Source: Rhizobium lentis
GTDB lineage: Bacteria; Pseudomonadota; Alphaproteobacteria; Rhizobiales; Rhizobiaceae
Direction of reading: 5' to 3'
Assembly: GCF_014200175.1 (NCBI RefSeq)
Contig: NZ_JACHBD010000009.1
Span: 1-64,000, forward strand
Length of the DNA stretch: 64,000 bases
Of the stretch, positions 27,044-35,281 are shown one piece after another (the first letter of the stretch is position 1; every line of letters starts with the position of its first letter). Position numbers and translations under genes: made by a program. The notes below the pieces were generated by a model. It did no database searches, was not told the DNA's origin, and saw nothing but the letters and a program-made list of their open reading frames with translations.

Positions 27044-28303
27044 TCAGCTTTCGATGAAAATGAGCGCCGGCGTTTCGAGGAGCGTGCGGATGCGCTGCAC
27101 GAAGGTCGCCGCATCCCAGCCGTCGATGATGCGATGATCGAAGCTGGAGGAGAGGTTCATCATCTTGCGCGGCACGAACTGGGTTCCATCCCAGACCGGC
27201 CGCGTAGCAATCTTATTGACCCCGATGATTGCCACTTCGGGATGATTGATGACGGGCGTCGAGACGATGCCGCCGAGAGCGCCCAGCGAGCTGATGGTGA
27301 TGGTCGAGCCGGAAAGTTCGTCGCGCGTCGCCGTCCCCGACCGCGCCGCTTCCGCCAGCCGGACCATTTCGGCGGCGCAATCCCAGATGCCGCGCGCTTC
27401 CGCATGCCGCACCACAGGCACGGTCAGACCAGCCGGCGTCTGCGTGGCGATGCCGATATGCACGGCACTGTGGCGTGTGATGATGCCGGCATCGTCGTCG
27501 AAGGTGGCATTAACGTTGGGCTGTTCGGAAATCGCCTTGACCAGCGCCCGCATCAGGAAGGGCAACACCGTCAGCTTCGGATGACCCGGCCTCCGGTCGC
27601 CGTTCATGGTGGCGCGCAGTTCCTCGAGCGCCGTCATATCGACTTCCTCCACATAGGTGATGTGGGGAATGCGCGAGGTAGACAGCACCATCTTTTCGGC
27701 GATACGGCGGCGCAGGCCGGTGAGCTTGATCTCCTCGGTCGCCGTCTTTCTGGTGAGACCATTCTTTACCGTTGCGGGCGCTGCTCCCTGAGACAGAAAC
27801 TGCTCGACGTCCTCGCGCAGGATACGACCGGCCGGTCCGCTTCCCTGCACCTGTCTTAGATCGACGCCGCATTCCCTGGCGAAAAGCCGCACAGAGGGGG
27901 CTGCCAGCGGCTTTTCGACCGGCGCAGGTGCCGGTGCGGGTGCAGGTGCAGGTGCAGGTGCAGAAACCGGCGCTGCCGGGACGGCCTTGGCAATCTCGGC
28001 CTTAGGCGCTTCGGCGACCGGCGCTTGCGAGATCCGTATGGGCTGAGCCTCGCCGGTTTCGCCTGCCGTTTCGATCCGCACCAGCGGCGCCTTGACCGCG
28101 ATACGGTCTCCGATCTCGCCGGCGAGCCAGATGACGGTGCCGTTGACGGGAGAGGGAATTTCGACCGTTGCCTTGTCGGTCATGACGGCGGCGATCACCA
28201 TGTCTTCGCGAACCGGATCTCCGGTCTTCACGTGCCATTCGACAAGCTCGGCCTCGGCGACCCCTTCCCCGACATCGGGCATCTTGATGATGAATTCGCC
28301 CAT
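27044..28303 (-). CDS. bkdB: Branched-chain oxoacid dehydrogenase E2, dihydrolipoyl acyltransferase
   Basis: 419 residues. It has one lipoyl domain (1-80) with the lipoylated Lys in VMTDKATVEIPS. A Pro-Ala linker follows (about 115-130), then a peripheral-subunit-binding domain (SVRLFARECGVDLRQVQGSGPAGRILREDV), then the catalytic acyltransferase domain with the active-site SSFDHRIIDGWDAA near the C-terminus. It transfers the branched acyl group from E1 to CoA and forms the core of the complex. It sits 3 bases after E1beta. The linker is encoded by a hexanucleotide tandem repeat. Confidence 0.95.
   Translation of the reverse strand: MGEFIIKMPDVGEGVAEAELVEWHVKTGDPVREDMVIAAVMTDKATVEIPSPVNGTVIWLAGEIGDRIAVKAPLVRIETAGETGEAQPIRISQAPVAEAPKAEIAKAVPAAPVSAPAPAPAPAPAPAPVEKPLAAPSVRLFARECGVDLRQVQGSGPAGRILREDVEQFLSQGAAPATVKNGLTRKTATEEIKLTGLRRRIAEKMVLSTSRIPHITYVEEVDMTALEELRATMNGDRRPGHPKLTVLPFLMRALVKAISEQPNVNATFDDDAGIITRHSAVHIGIATQTPAGLTVPVVRHAEARGIWDCAAEMVRLAEAARSGTATRDELSGSTITISSLGALGGIVSTPVINHPEVAIIGVNKIATRPVWDGTQFVPRKMMNLSSSFDHRIIDGWDAATFVQRIRTLLETPALIFIES
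27921..27963. repeat. GCAGGT-type hexanucleotide tandem repeat in the E2 linker
   Basis: About seven near-identical GCAGGT/GCCGGT units encode alternating Pro-Ala on the minus strand. The array could change length in 6-base steps without shifting frame. Confidence 0.85.
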
Positions 28304-28306
28304 GGC

Positions 28307-29320
28307 TCAGGCCTCCATGACTTCAGCAAGCGCCCGCCCGACACGGCCGGGACCGGGGAAATAATCCCACTCCTGCGCATGCGGATAGGGCGTGTCCCAG
28401 CCGGCGACGCGCACGACAGGCGCTTCGAGGTGATAGAAGCAATGTTCCTGCACCAGCGACACGACCTCGGCGCCGAAGCCAGACGTCAGGGTCGCCTCAT
28501 GGACGACGACGCAGCGCCCGGTCTTGGTGACCGATTGAACGATCGTATCAAGGTCGAGTGGCAAAAGGCTTCTCAGATCGATCACCTCGGCATCGATACC
28601 GGCATCTTCGGCCGCGGCAAGCGCCACATGCACCATGGTGCCATAGGCAACCACCGTCACCGCAGAGCCGGCGCGCCGGATCTCGGCCTTGCCGATCGGG
28701 ATGGTGTAGTGGCCGTCGGGCACCTCCCCCAGATCGTGTTTCGACCAGGGTGTGACCGGCCGCTCGTGATGGCCGTCGAAGGGGCCGTTATAGAGCCGCT
28801 TCGGTTCCAGGAACATGACAGGATCGGGATCCTCGATCGCCGCGATCAACAGGCCTTTGGCGTCATAAGGATTGGAGGGAACGATCACCTTCAGGCCGCA
28901 GACATGGGTGAACAGCGCTTCCGGGCTCTGGCTATGAGTCTGACCGCCGAAAATGCCGCCGCCGGTCGGCATACGCACGACGATCGGGCAGGTGAAATCG
29001 CCGTTGGAACGATAGCGGATGCGCGCTGCCTCCTGCGTCAGCTGGTCATAGGCCGGATACATGTAGTCGGCGAACTGGATCTCGACGCAGGGCTTCAGCC
29101 CGTAGGCCGCCATGCCGATCGCCGTGCCGACGATGCCGGATTCGCTGATCGGCGTATCGAAGCAGCGCGTCCTGCCGTATTTTGCCTGCAGGCCCTGGGT
29201 GCAGCGGAAGACGCCGCCGAAATAGCCGACATCCTCGCCGAAGACCACGACATTGTCGTCCTTCGCCATCGAGACGTCCATGGCGCTGCGCACGGCCTCG
29301 ATCATCGTCATCCTGGCCAT
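28307..29320 (-). CDS. bkdA2: Branched-chain 2-oxoacid dehydrogenase E1 beta subunit
   Basis: 337 residues from the ATG at 29320, one base after the E1alpha stop; a longer frame to 29419 lies inside E1alpha and is not used. The sequence MTMIEAVRSAMDVSMAKDDNVVVFGEDVGYFGGVFR is typical for E1beta, with the transketolase-type pyrimidine domain followed by the C-terminal domain (DAEVIDLRSLLPLD, VVHEA). With E1alpha and thiamine diphosphate it decarboxylates the 2-oxoacids of leucine, isoleucine and valine. One-base spacing implies coupled synthesis of the two E1 subunits. Confidence 0.95.
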   Translation of the reverse strand: MARMTMIEAVRSAMDVSMAKDDNVVVFGEDVGYFGGVFRCTQGLQAKYGRTRCFDTPISESGIVGTAIGMAAYGLKPCVEIQFADYMYPAYDQLTQEAARIRYRSNGDFTCPIVVRMPTGGGIFGGQTHSQSPEALFTHVCGLKVIVPSNPYDAKGLLIAAIEDPDPVMFLEPKRLYNGPFDGHHERPVTPWSKHDLGEVPDGHYTIPIGKAEIRRAGSAVTVVAYGTMVHVALAAAEDAGIDAEVIDLRSLLPLDLDTIVQSVTKTGRCVVVHEATLTSGFGAEVVSLVQEHCFYHLEAPVVRVAGWDTPYPHAQEWDYFPGPGRVGRALAEVMEA

Positions 29321-29321
29321 G

Positions 29322-30554
29322 TCAGTACCCCGCCTTCTGCCGCTGGCGGCGGATATGCGCCGGCATCTCGGCATAAACGCCCTCGAAAATGTCGCGCACC
29401 GAAGGTCTGCCGCCGGCATGCAGCGTGCCGTGCGCCTCTGCCTGGCGCTGCGCCTCGATCACCTCGTCCATGATTTCGGCTTCCGCCTGGACGTGGCGCT
29501 CCTCCGACCAGACGCCCTTGACGATCAGATGTTTCTTCAGCCGCAACACGGGATCGCCGAGCGGCCAGGCCTCCGATTCCGTCTTCGGCCGATAGGCGCT
29601 CGGATCGTCGGAGGTCGAATGCGCGCCGACCCGATAGGTGACATGTTCGATCAGCGTCGGGCCGAGATTGCGCCGGGCGCGTTCGGCCGCCCAGCGGGCG
29701 ACGGCATGAACGGCGAGATAATCGTTTCCATCGACCCTGAGCGCCGGAATGCCGAAGCCGAGGCCGCGGGCGGCAAAGGTGCCGGAGCCGCCGCGGGCAA
29801 TGCCCTGGAAAGTGGAGATCGCCCACTGATTGTTGACGATGTTGAGGATCACAGGCGCCTTGTAGGTCGAGGCAAAGACGAGCGCCGAGTGGAAATCCGA
29901 TTCCGCCGTCGAACCGTCGCCGATCCAGGCGGCGGCAATGCGGCTGTCGTTCTTGATCGCCGAGGCCATCGCCCAGCCGACGGCCTGCACATATTGGGTG
30001 GCGAGATTGCCGGAGATGGTGAAGAAGCCGTGTTCCTTGGAGGAATACATGATCGGCAGCTGCCGGCCGTGCAAGGGGTCACTCTCGTTCGAGTAGATCT
30101 GGTTCATCATCTCGACCATCGGATAGTCATCGGCGATCAACAGGCCCGCCTGGCGATAGGTCGGGAAATTCATGTCGCCCTTGTTGAGCGCCTTGCGGAA
30201 GGCGCAGCTGACGGCCTCTTCGCCGAGATGCTGCATATAGAAGGAGGTCTTGCCTTGGCGCTGCGCCATCAGCATGCGGGCGTCGAAGGCGCGCAGCTTC
30301 ATCATGTTGCGCAGCCCGGTCAGCAGCTCCTCATCGGTGAGCGACCCGGCCCAGGGACCGACCGCCTCGCCGTCACGGTTCAAGACGCGGATGATCGAAT
30401 AGGCGAGATCGCGGATATCCTCGGATGCGACATCGACCTCCGGCCGCGGCACGGAACCGGCCTTGGCGATCTTGACATTGGAAAAGTCGGGCTGGCCGCC
30501 CGGGCGGACGGCGGGTTCGGGGACATGCAGGCTCAAATGAGCGGAATCCACCAT
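29322..30554 (-). CDS. bkdA1: Branched-chain 2-oxoacid dehydrogenase E1 alpha subunit
   Basis: 410 residues. The thiamine-diphosphate motif runs from AAAWIGDGSTAESDFHSALVFA to NNQWAIS, and the phosphorylation-loop-like segment YRVGAHSTSDDPSAYR is present. A 60-residue N-terminal extension (MVDSAHLSLHVPEPAVRPGG...) is usual for the bacterial BCKDH type and distinguishes it from pyruvate dehydrogenase E1alpha. It is the first gene of the bkd cluster, 62 bases after an acyl-CoA dehydrogenase gene on the same strand. Confidence 0.95.
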   Translation of the reverse strand: MVDSAHLSLHVPEPAVRPGGQPDFSNVKIAKAGSVPRPEVDVASEDIRDLAYSIIRVLNRDGEAVGPWAGSLTDEELLTGLRNMMKLRAFDARMLMAQRQGKTSFYMQHLGEEAVSCAFRKALNKGDMNFPTYRQAGLLIADDYPMVEMMNQIYSNESDPLHGRQLPIMYSSKEHGFFTISGNLATQYVQAVGWAMASAIKNDSRIAAAWIGDGSTAESDFHSALVFASTYKAPVILNIVNNQWAISTFQGIARGGSGTFAARGLGFGIPALRVDGNDYLAVHAVARWAAERARRNLGPTLIEHVTYRVGAHSTSDDPSAYRPKTESEAWPLGDPVLRLKKHLIVKGVWSEERHVQAEAEIMDEVIEAQRQAEAHGTLHAGGRPSVRDIFEGVYAEMPAHIRRQRQKAGY

Positions 30555-30616
30555 GTCTCTTCTTTCCTCCCTTTGCAGGCCGTGCGTCCCTCCCCGGAAA
30601 CAGGGCCGGTATGGTT

Positions 30617-31744
30617 CTATAGATTGCGGGCGATTACCATGCGCTGCACGTCGCTCGTTCCCTCATAGATCTGGCAGATGCGCACATCGCGGTAGATGCG
30701 CTCGACCGGGTAATCGGCCATATAGCCGTAGCCGCCATGGATCTGGATCGCATCGGAGCAAACGCGCTCGGCCATCTCGGAGGCAAAGAGCTTCGCCATC
30801 GAGGCTTCCGACAGGCAGGGTAGCCCGGCTTCCCTGAGGGAAGCGGCATGGAAGACCAGCTGGCGCGCCGCCTCGATCCGCACCGCCATATCGGCCAGGC
30901 GGAAGGCGACGGCCTGATGCTCAAAAATCGGCTTGCCGAAGGCGGTACGTTCCTTGGCGTAGTCGCGCGCCGCCTCGAAGGCCGCCCGTGCCATGCCGAC
31001 GGCCTGCGCGGCGATGCCGATCCGTCCGCCCTCGAGATTGGCGAGCGCGATGCGGTAACCCTCGCCTTCCGCCCCGAGCCTCAATTCTGCAGGAATGCGC
31101 ATCGCGTTGAACGCGATCTGGCAGGTGTCGGTAGAATGCAGTCCGAGCTTTTCCTCGACGCGGATCACCTCGTAGCCCAGCGTCTCCGTCGGCACGATAA
31201 AGGCGGTGATGCCCTTCTTGCCGGCATCCGGATCGGTGACGGCAAAGACGATGATGACGTTGCCGTTCTTCCCCGAGGTGATGAATTGCTTGGCGCCATC
31301 GATCACGTAGTCGTCGCCGTCACGCCGCGCCCGGGTCTTCAGGTTCGAGGCGTCGGACCCCGCCTGCGGCTCGGTCAACGCGAACCCGCCGATCCATTCG
31401 CCGCTTGCCAGTTTCGGCAGGAAGCGCTGGCGCTGCTCCTCGGTGCCGAATTTCAGGATCGGCACGCAGCCGACCGAGGAGTGCACGCTCATGATCGTCG
31501 AACAGGGTCCGTCGCCGGCGGCGATCTCCTCGAGCGCCGCGGCATAGGCGAGAACGCCCGTATCCGAGCCGCCATAGGCCTCCGGCACCAGCATGCCGAG
31601 CAGGCCGAGTTCTCCCATCTCCTTGAGTTCTTCCCTGGGGAAGAGATGCTCGCGATCGCGTTTGGCCGCTCCCGGCGCCAGCCGGTCGCGGGCAAAGTCG
31701 CGGGCGACATCTGATATCTGCTGCTGGAGGTCGGAAAGGATCAT
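30617..31744 (-). CDS. Acyl-CoA dehydrogenase (short/branched-chain type)
   Basis: 375 residues, full length. FAD- and substrate-binding motifs are present: GFALTEPQAGSDASNLKT, QFITSGKNGNV, and AFGKPIFEHQAVAFRLADM. The C-terminal IYEGTSDVQRMVIAR carries the catalytic Glu position of short-chain and 2-methyl-branched acyl-CoA dehydrogenases. From its position between thiolase and E1alpha I infer oxidation of isobutyryl-CoA or 2-methylbutyryl-CoA, the next step after the BCKDH complex; exact chain specificity cannot be read. It is 15 bases after the thiolase gene. Confidence 0.9.
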   Translation of the reverse strand: MILSDLQQQISDVARDFARDRLAPGAAKRDREHLFPREELKEMGELGLLGMLVPEAYGGSDTGVLAYAAALEEIAAGDGPCSTIMSVHSSVGCVPILKFGTEEQRQRFLPKLASGEWIGGFALTEPQAGSDASNLKTRARRDGDDYVIDGAKQFITSGKNGNVIIVFAVTDPDAGKKGITAFIVPTETLGYEVIRVEEKLGLHSTDTCQIAFNAMRIPAELRLGAEGEGYRIALANLEGGRIGIAAQAVGMARAAFEAARDYAKERTAFGKPIFEHQAVAFRLADMAVRIEAARQLVFHAASLREAGLPCLSEASMAKLFASEMAERVCSDAIQIHGGYGYMADYPVERIYRDVRICQIYEGTSDVQRMVIARNL

Positions 31745-31759
31745 CTGTTCCTCCTCCCG

Positions 31760-32947
31760 TTAGTGCCGCTCGATGGCGACGGCCGTCGCCTCACCGCCGC
31801 CGATGCAGAGCGCCGCCATGCCGCGCTTCAGATCGTAGCGCTGCAACGCCGCAAGCAGCGTCACCATAATCCGGGCGCCGGACGCGCCGATCGGATGGCC
31901 GAGCGCACAGGCGCCACCATGCACGTTCACCTTTTCATGCGGCAGGTCGAGATCGCGCATCGCCGCCATGGCAACGACGGCAAAAGCCTCGTTGATCTCG
32001 AAAAGATCGATGTCCGAAAGCGCCAGCCCGGTCCGGTCGGAGAGTTTCTGCAGGGCGCCGATCGGCGCGGTGGCGAAAAGATTGGGCGCCTGCGAATGGG
32101 TGGCGTGGCCGAGGATTGTGGCGAGCGGCGTCAGGCCGCGATGCTCCGCCTGCGAGCGGCGCATCAGCACAAGTGCTGCCGCGCCGTCGGAGATCGAGCT
32201 GGAATTGGCCGCGGTCACCGTGCCGCCGTCGCGGAAGGCGGGCTTCAGCGTCGGGATCTTGTCGAGCTTGGCCTTGCCCGGCTGTTCGTCGCGGCTTGCC
32301 ACCTGCTCGGCTTTGCCTGATTTGACGGTGACCGGCACGATCTCGCTTTCGAAACGGCCGTCCGCGATCGCCTTCTGCGCCCGCGTCAGGGAGGCGATGG
32401 CGTAGTTGTCCTGCGCCTCGCGCGTGAACTGATAGGCCTCGGCGCAATCCTCCGCGAAGCTGCCCATCAAGCGCCCCTTGTCATAAGCATCCTCCAGCCC
32501 GTCGAGGAACATATGATCCACGACACGCCCATGGCCCAGCCTGTAGCCGCCACGAGCCCTGTCGAGGAGATAGGGCGCGTTGGTCATGCTTTCCATGCCG
32601 CCGGCAACCGCCACCGAGGCACTGCCGGCGGCGATCAGGTCATGCGCCATCATCACCGCCTTCATGCCGGAGCCGCACATCTTGTTGACGGTGCTGGCGC
32701 CGGTCGAATACGGCAGGCCGGCATGGATGGCCGCCTGGCGTGCCGGCGCCTGCCCCTGGCCGGCCGGCAACACGCAGCCGAAGACGACCTCCTCGATCGC
32801 CTCGGCATCGACGCCGCTGCGCTCGAGTGCGGCGCGGATCGCCGTTGCGCCAAGCTCGGGTGCCGCCGCCTCCTTCAGCTCTCCCTGAAAGCTGCCGATC
32901 GGGGTGCGTGCCGCACCGACGATGACGATAGGATCCTGCAATGCCAT
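31760..32947 (-). CDS. Acetyl-CoA C-acyltransferase (thiolase)
   Basis: 395 residues from the ATG at 32947, preceded by GAGGAGG at good spacing; the frame extends to 32971 but that start lacks such a site. The nucleophilic Cys is in NKMCGSGMKAV, with the C-terminal NEAFAV and GGACALGHPIGASGAR (His and second Cys). It would cleave 2-methylacetoacetyl-CoA to propionyl-CoA and acetyl-CoA in isoleucine breakdown, given its neighbours. It overlaps neither neighbour and sits 20 bases after the SDR gene in the same operon. Confidence 0.92.
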   Translation of the reverse strand: MALQDPIVIVGAARTPIGSFQGELKEAAAPELGATAIRAALERSGVDAEAIEEVVFGCVLPAGQGQAPARQAAIHAGLPYSTGASTVNKMCGSGMKAVMMAHDLIAAGSASVAVAGGMESMTNAPYLLDRARGGYRLGHGRVVDHMFLDGLEDAYDKGRLMGSFAEDCAEAYQFTREAQDNYAIASLTRAQKAIADGRFESEIVPVTVKSGKAEQVASRDEQPGKAKLDKIPTLKPAFRDGGTVTAANSSSISDGAAALVLMRRSQAEHRGLTPLATILGHATHSQAPNLFATAPIGALQKLSDRTGLALSDIDLFEINEAFAVVAMAAMRDLDLPHEKVNVHGGACALGHPIGASGARIMVTLLAALQRYDLKRGMAALCIGGGEATAVAIERH

Positions 32948-32967
32948 TTTTCCTCCTCGGGCGACGC

Positions 32968-33735
32968 TCACCGCGCACCCATCCGCAATGCGCCGTCGAG
33001 GCGGATGACCTCGCCGTTCAGCATGTTGTTTTCAAAGACATGGCGCACCAGTCCGGCAAATTCCGTCGGCCGGCCGAGTCGCGGCGGAAAGGGTACGCTC
33101 TTTCCGAGCGCTTCCTGAACCTCCGCCGGCATATCAGCCATCATCGGCGTCTCGAAGATGCCGGGCGCGATCGACACGACACGGATGCCGTGCCGTGCAA
33201 ATTCGCGGGCGATCGGCAAGGTCATCGCCGCCACCCCGCCCTTGGAGGCGGCATAGGCTGCCTGACCAATCTGTCCGTCGAAAGCAGCGACCGAAGCCGT
33301 GTTGACGATGGCGCCGCGTTCGCCTTCCGCATCCGGTTCCGAATTCTGAATCGCGGCGGCGGCAAGCCGGATCATGTTGAATGTGCCGATGAGATTGATG
33401 CCGATGGTGCGGGCGAAACTCTCCAGCCGGTGCGGTCCGTCGCGGCCGATCACCTTTTCGGCCGGTGCGACACCGGCGCAATTCACCAGTCCGCGCAAAC
33501 CGCCGAAAGCTTCGACCGCCGCGGCCACCACCGCCGCTCCGCCCTCGCCATCGCTGACATCGGCCTTGACGAAGCGAACTTCGCTGCCGAACTCCCGGGC
33601 AATCGCTTCACCTGCTTCCGCATTGAGATCAGCAATCGTTACGCGCCCGCCGGCTTCGACGAGCATGCGCGCTGTTGCGGCGCCGAGACCGGAGCTGCCG
33701 CCGGTGACGATGAAACTTGCTCCCGCGATCAGCAT
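32968..33735 (-). CDS. Short-chain dehydrogenase, 3-hydroxyacyl-CoA dehydrogenase-like
   Basis: 255 residues from the ATG at 33735, which starts right at the Rossmann strand (MLIAGASFIVTGGSSGLGAATA); the longer frame to 33777 adds atypical residues. The catalytic Tyr and Lys are in QAAYAASKGGV, preceded by the Ser-containing strand GAIVNTASVAAFDGQIG. It resembles type II 3-hydroxyacyl-CoA dehydrogenases (HSD17B10-like), which oxidise 2-methyl-3-hydroxybutyryl-CoA using NAD+. As first gene of the operon, it follows the divergent promoter region shared with the AraC-type regulator. Confidence 0.88.
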   Translation of the reverse strand: MLIAGASFIVTGGSSGLGAATARMLVEAGGRVTIADLNAEAGEAIAREFGSEVRFVKADVSDGEGGAAVVAAAVEAFGGLRGLVNCAGVAPAEKVIGRDGPHRLESFARTIGINLIGTFNMIRLAAAAIQNSEPDAEGERGAIVNTASVAAFDGQIGQAAYAASKGGVAAMTLPIAREFARHGIRVVSIAPGIFETPMMADMPAEVQEALGKSVPFPPRLGRPTEFAGLVRHVFENNMLNGEVIRLDGALRMGAR

Positions 33736-33869
33736 GGATCCAGTCCTCCCTGCCGGCTCACCCTCCTCCAGGCGCAACCGGCAGCGGCGATTCTATTCGC
33801 TCCACCTATTGCAAGCGATGACAAAACTGCTCCATAATTTCGGACAATTTTGCCATAGCAAGGATTGGC

Positions 33870-34886
33870 ATGGTCGAGATCGAGCGACGTATGATCGCGC
33901 CGGGTTTCGTCGAGGAAGCGCTCGACAGCCTGCGGCGGCTCGGCAAGCCGACGGCACCGATCCTCGCTCGCGTCGGCCTGCCTGCTGTCATCGACCAGCC
34001 GGTTTCGGCGGAGACTTACGGCGCGCTGTGGCTGGCAATCGCTGCCGAGCTTGATGACGAATTCTTCGGCATGGGCGCCCGCCCGATGCGCAGCGGCAGC
34101 TTCACACTGCTCTGCCATTGTGTGCTGCATGCGCCGACGCTCGGTCAGGCGCTGCGCCGGGCCTTGCGCTTCCTCGATGTCGTCCTCGACGACCCCAGGG
34201 GGCAGCTCGTCATCCGCGATGGTCTCGCCGAAGTCGAGCTCAGGGATGCCGGCGGCCCACGTTCGGCCTTCGCCTATCGAACCTACTGGATCATCCTGCA
34301 CGGCATCATCTGCTGGCTGGTCGGCCGGCGCATTCCGATCCGCCTCGTCGATTTCCGCTGCGCCGAACCCAAGCAAGGCGCCGACTACCGGCTGTTCTTC
34401 GGCGCGCCCGTACGCTTCTCCCAACCAATCAGCCGCCTCGGCTTCGACAGCGCCATGCTCGACCTGCCGATCTCCCGCAGCGAGCAGGCTCTCAAACAGT
34501 TCCTGCGCGGCGCACCCGCCAATATTCTGGTGCGCTACCGTTACGACGCCGGCATCGCCGCCGCCGTCCGCCGGCGCTTGAACCAGGCGACGCCCAATGC
34601 CTGGACGAGTTTTGCAGCACTTGCCGCCGATATGCGCATGCCGCCCTCGACGCTCCGCCACCGCCTGCACGACGAGGGACAAAGCTATGCCGCCATCAAG
34701 GACGACATCCGCCGCGACCTGGCTGTCGAGCTTCTGCTGAACTCAAGGAAGACAATCGGCGAGATCGCCGTACAGCTCGGCTATTCCGAACCCAGCGCCT
34801 TCTTCCGAGCCTTCCGCAAATGGATAGGCAAGAGCCCGGAGACATTCCGGCGAGAGGAAGCGGGGGAACACGGTCCCGAGCTGTAA
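33870..34886 (+). CDS. AraC family transcriptional regulator
   Basis: 338 residues. The N-terminal 190 residues match the 'arabinose-binding domain of AraC' type found in many AraC regulators of lipid and amino acid catabolism (PVSAETYGALWLAIAAELDDEFFGMG). The C-terminal double helix-turn-helix reads MRMPPSTLRHRLHDEGQSYAAIK and IGEIAVQLGYSEPSAFFRAFRKW. It is transcribed divergently from the bkd operon across a 134-bp gap, and the leucine operon follows downstream on its own strand. It probably activates one or both. The effector is unknown, perhaps an acyl-CoA or branched-chain intermediate. Confidence 0.92.
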   Translation: MVEIERRMIAPGFVEEALDSLRRLGKPTAPILARVGLPAVIDQPVSAETYGALWLAIAAELDDEFFGMGARPMRSGSFTLLCHCVLHAPTLGQALRRALRFLDVVLDDPRGQLVIRDGLAEVELRDAGGPRSAFAYRTYWIILHGIICWLVGRRIPIRLVDFRCAEPKQGADYRLFFGAPVRFSQPISRLGFDSAMLDLPISRSEQALKQFLRGAPANILVRYRYDAGIAAAVRRRLNQATPNAWTSFAALAADMRMPPSTLRHRLHDEGQSYAAIKDDIRRDLAVELLLNSRKTIGEIAVQLGYSEPSAFFRAFRKWIGKSPETFRREEAGEHGPEL

Positions 34887-34948
34887 AACGAGATTCGCGG
34901 TTGGAATTCACCCTGCTTTTTGGCGCTGGTCGCCCAACACACTCACTC

Positions 34949-34971
34949 ATGCCTGTGCTCGTCACAGGCAT
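34949..34971. repeat. Perfect 9-bp hairpin after the AraC-type gene
   Basis: ATGCCTGTG and CACAGGCAT flank a CTCGT loop. No T-tract follows on either strand. It probably belongs to a dispersed rhizobial-type intergenic repeat together with 35035-35123, though it could act as a weak terminator. Confidence 0.6.
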
Positions 34972-35034
34972 AAGGGGGTGTAGTAAGAGCGGCCTCACTG
35001 GCGACGCGTTTTGCCGAGAATGCCAACCACACTT

Positions 35035-35123
35035 TCCGTCATCCCAGGCCTTGAGCCTGGGATCCATGCGACTGCTGCTTTTGGACGCGGTGTGGATGCT
35101 CGGCTCAAGCCGAGCATGACGGA
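35035..35123. repeat. Composite palindromic intergenic repeat
   Basis: Two hairpins (CCCAGGC..GCCTGGG and GCTCGGCT..AGCCGAGC) are nested between outer inverted arms TCCGTCAT (35035-35042) and ATGACGGA (35116-35123), with ATCCA/TGGAT inside. This is the layout of dispersed intergenic palindromic elements in rhizobia. The whole 34887-35281 gap holds no gene. Confidence 0.65.
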
Positions 35124-35281
35124 GAGTGAGGGTGGGCAGGAGACCCCGTTCACAGCGCAGACGCGCGTGACAGCGGCGCCATCTGCATAACGTCGAATGG
35201 TAGGACCCTCACCCGCATCAAAATCAAGAGCACTTTGAACCTTTCGCAACCCGCGCTACATATTTTAGCGGGAGGAGTGCC

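Noticed and set aside
25709..27859. Very long plus-strand frame (716 codons) opposite lpdV and bkdB
   Set aside because: It mirrors two well-supported genes on the other strand, has a His/Arg/Asp-rich composition typical of antisense frames in GC-rich DNA, and matches no family.
27921..27963. CRISPR or other repeat array
   Set aside because: The repeats are 6-base units without spacers inside a coding Pro-Ala linker; no CRISPR array was seen anywhere in the window.
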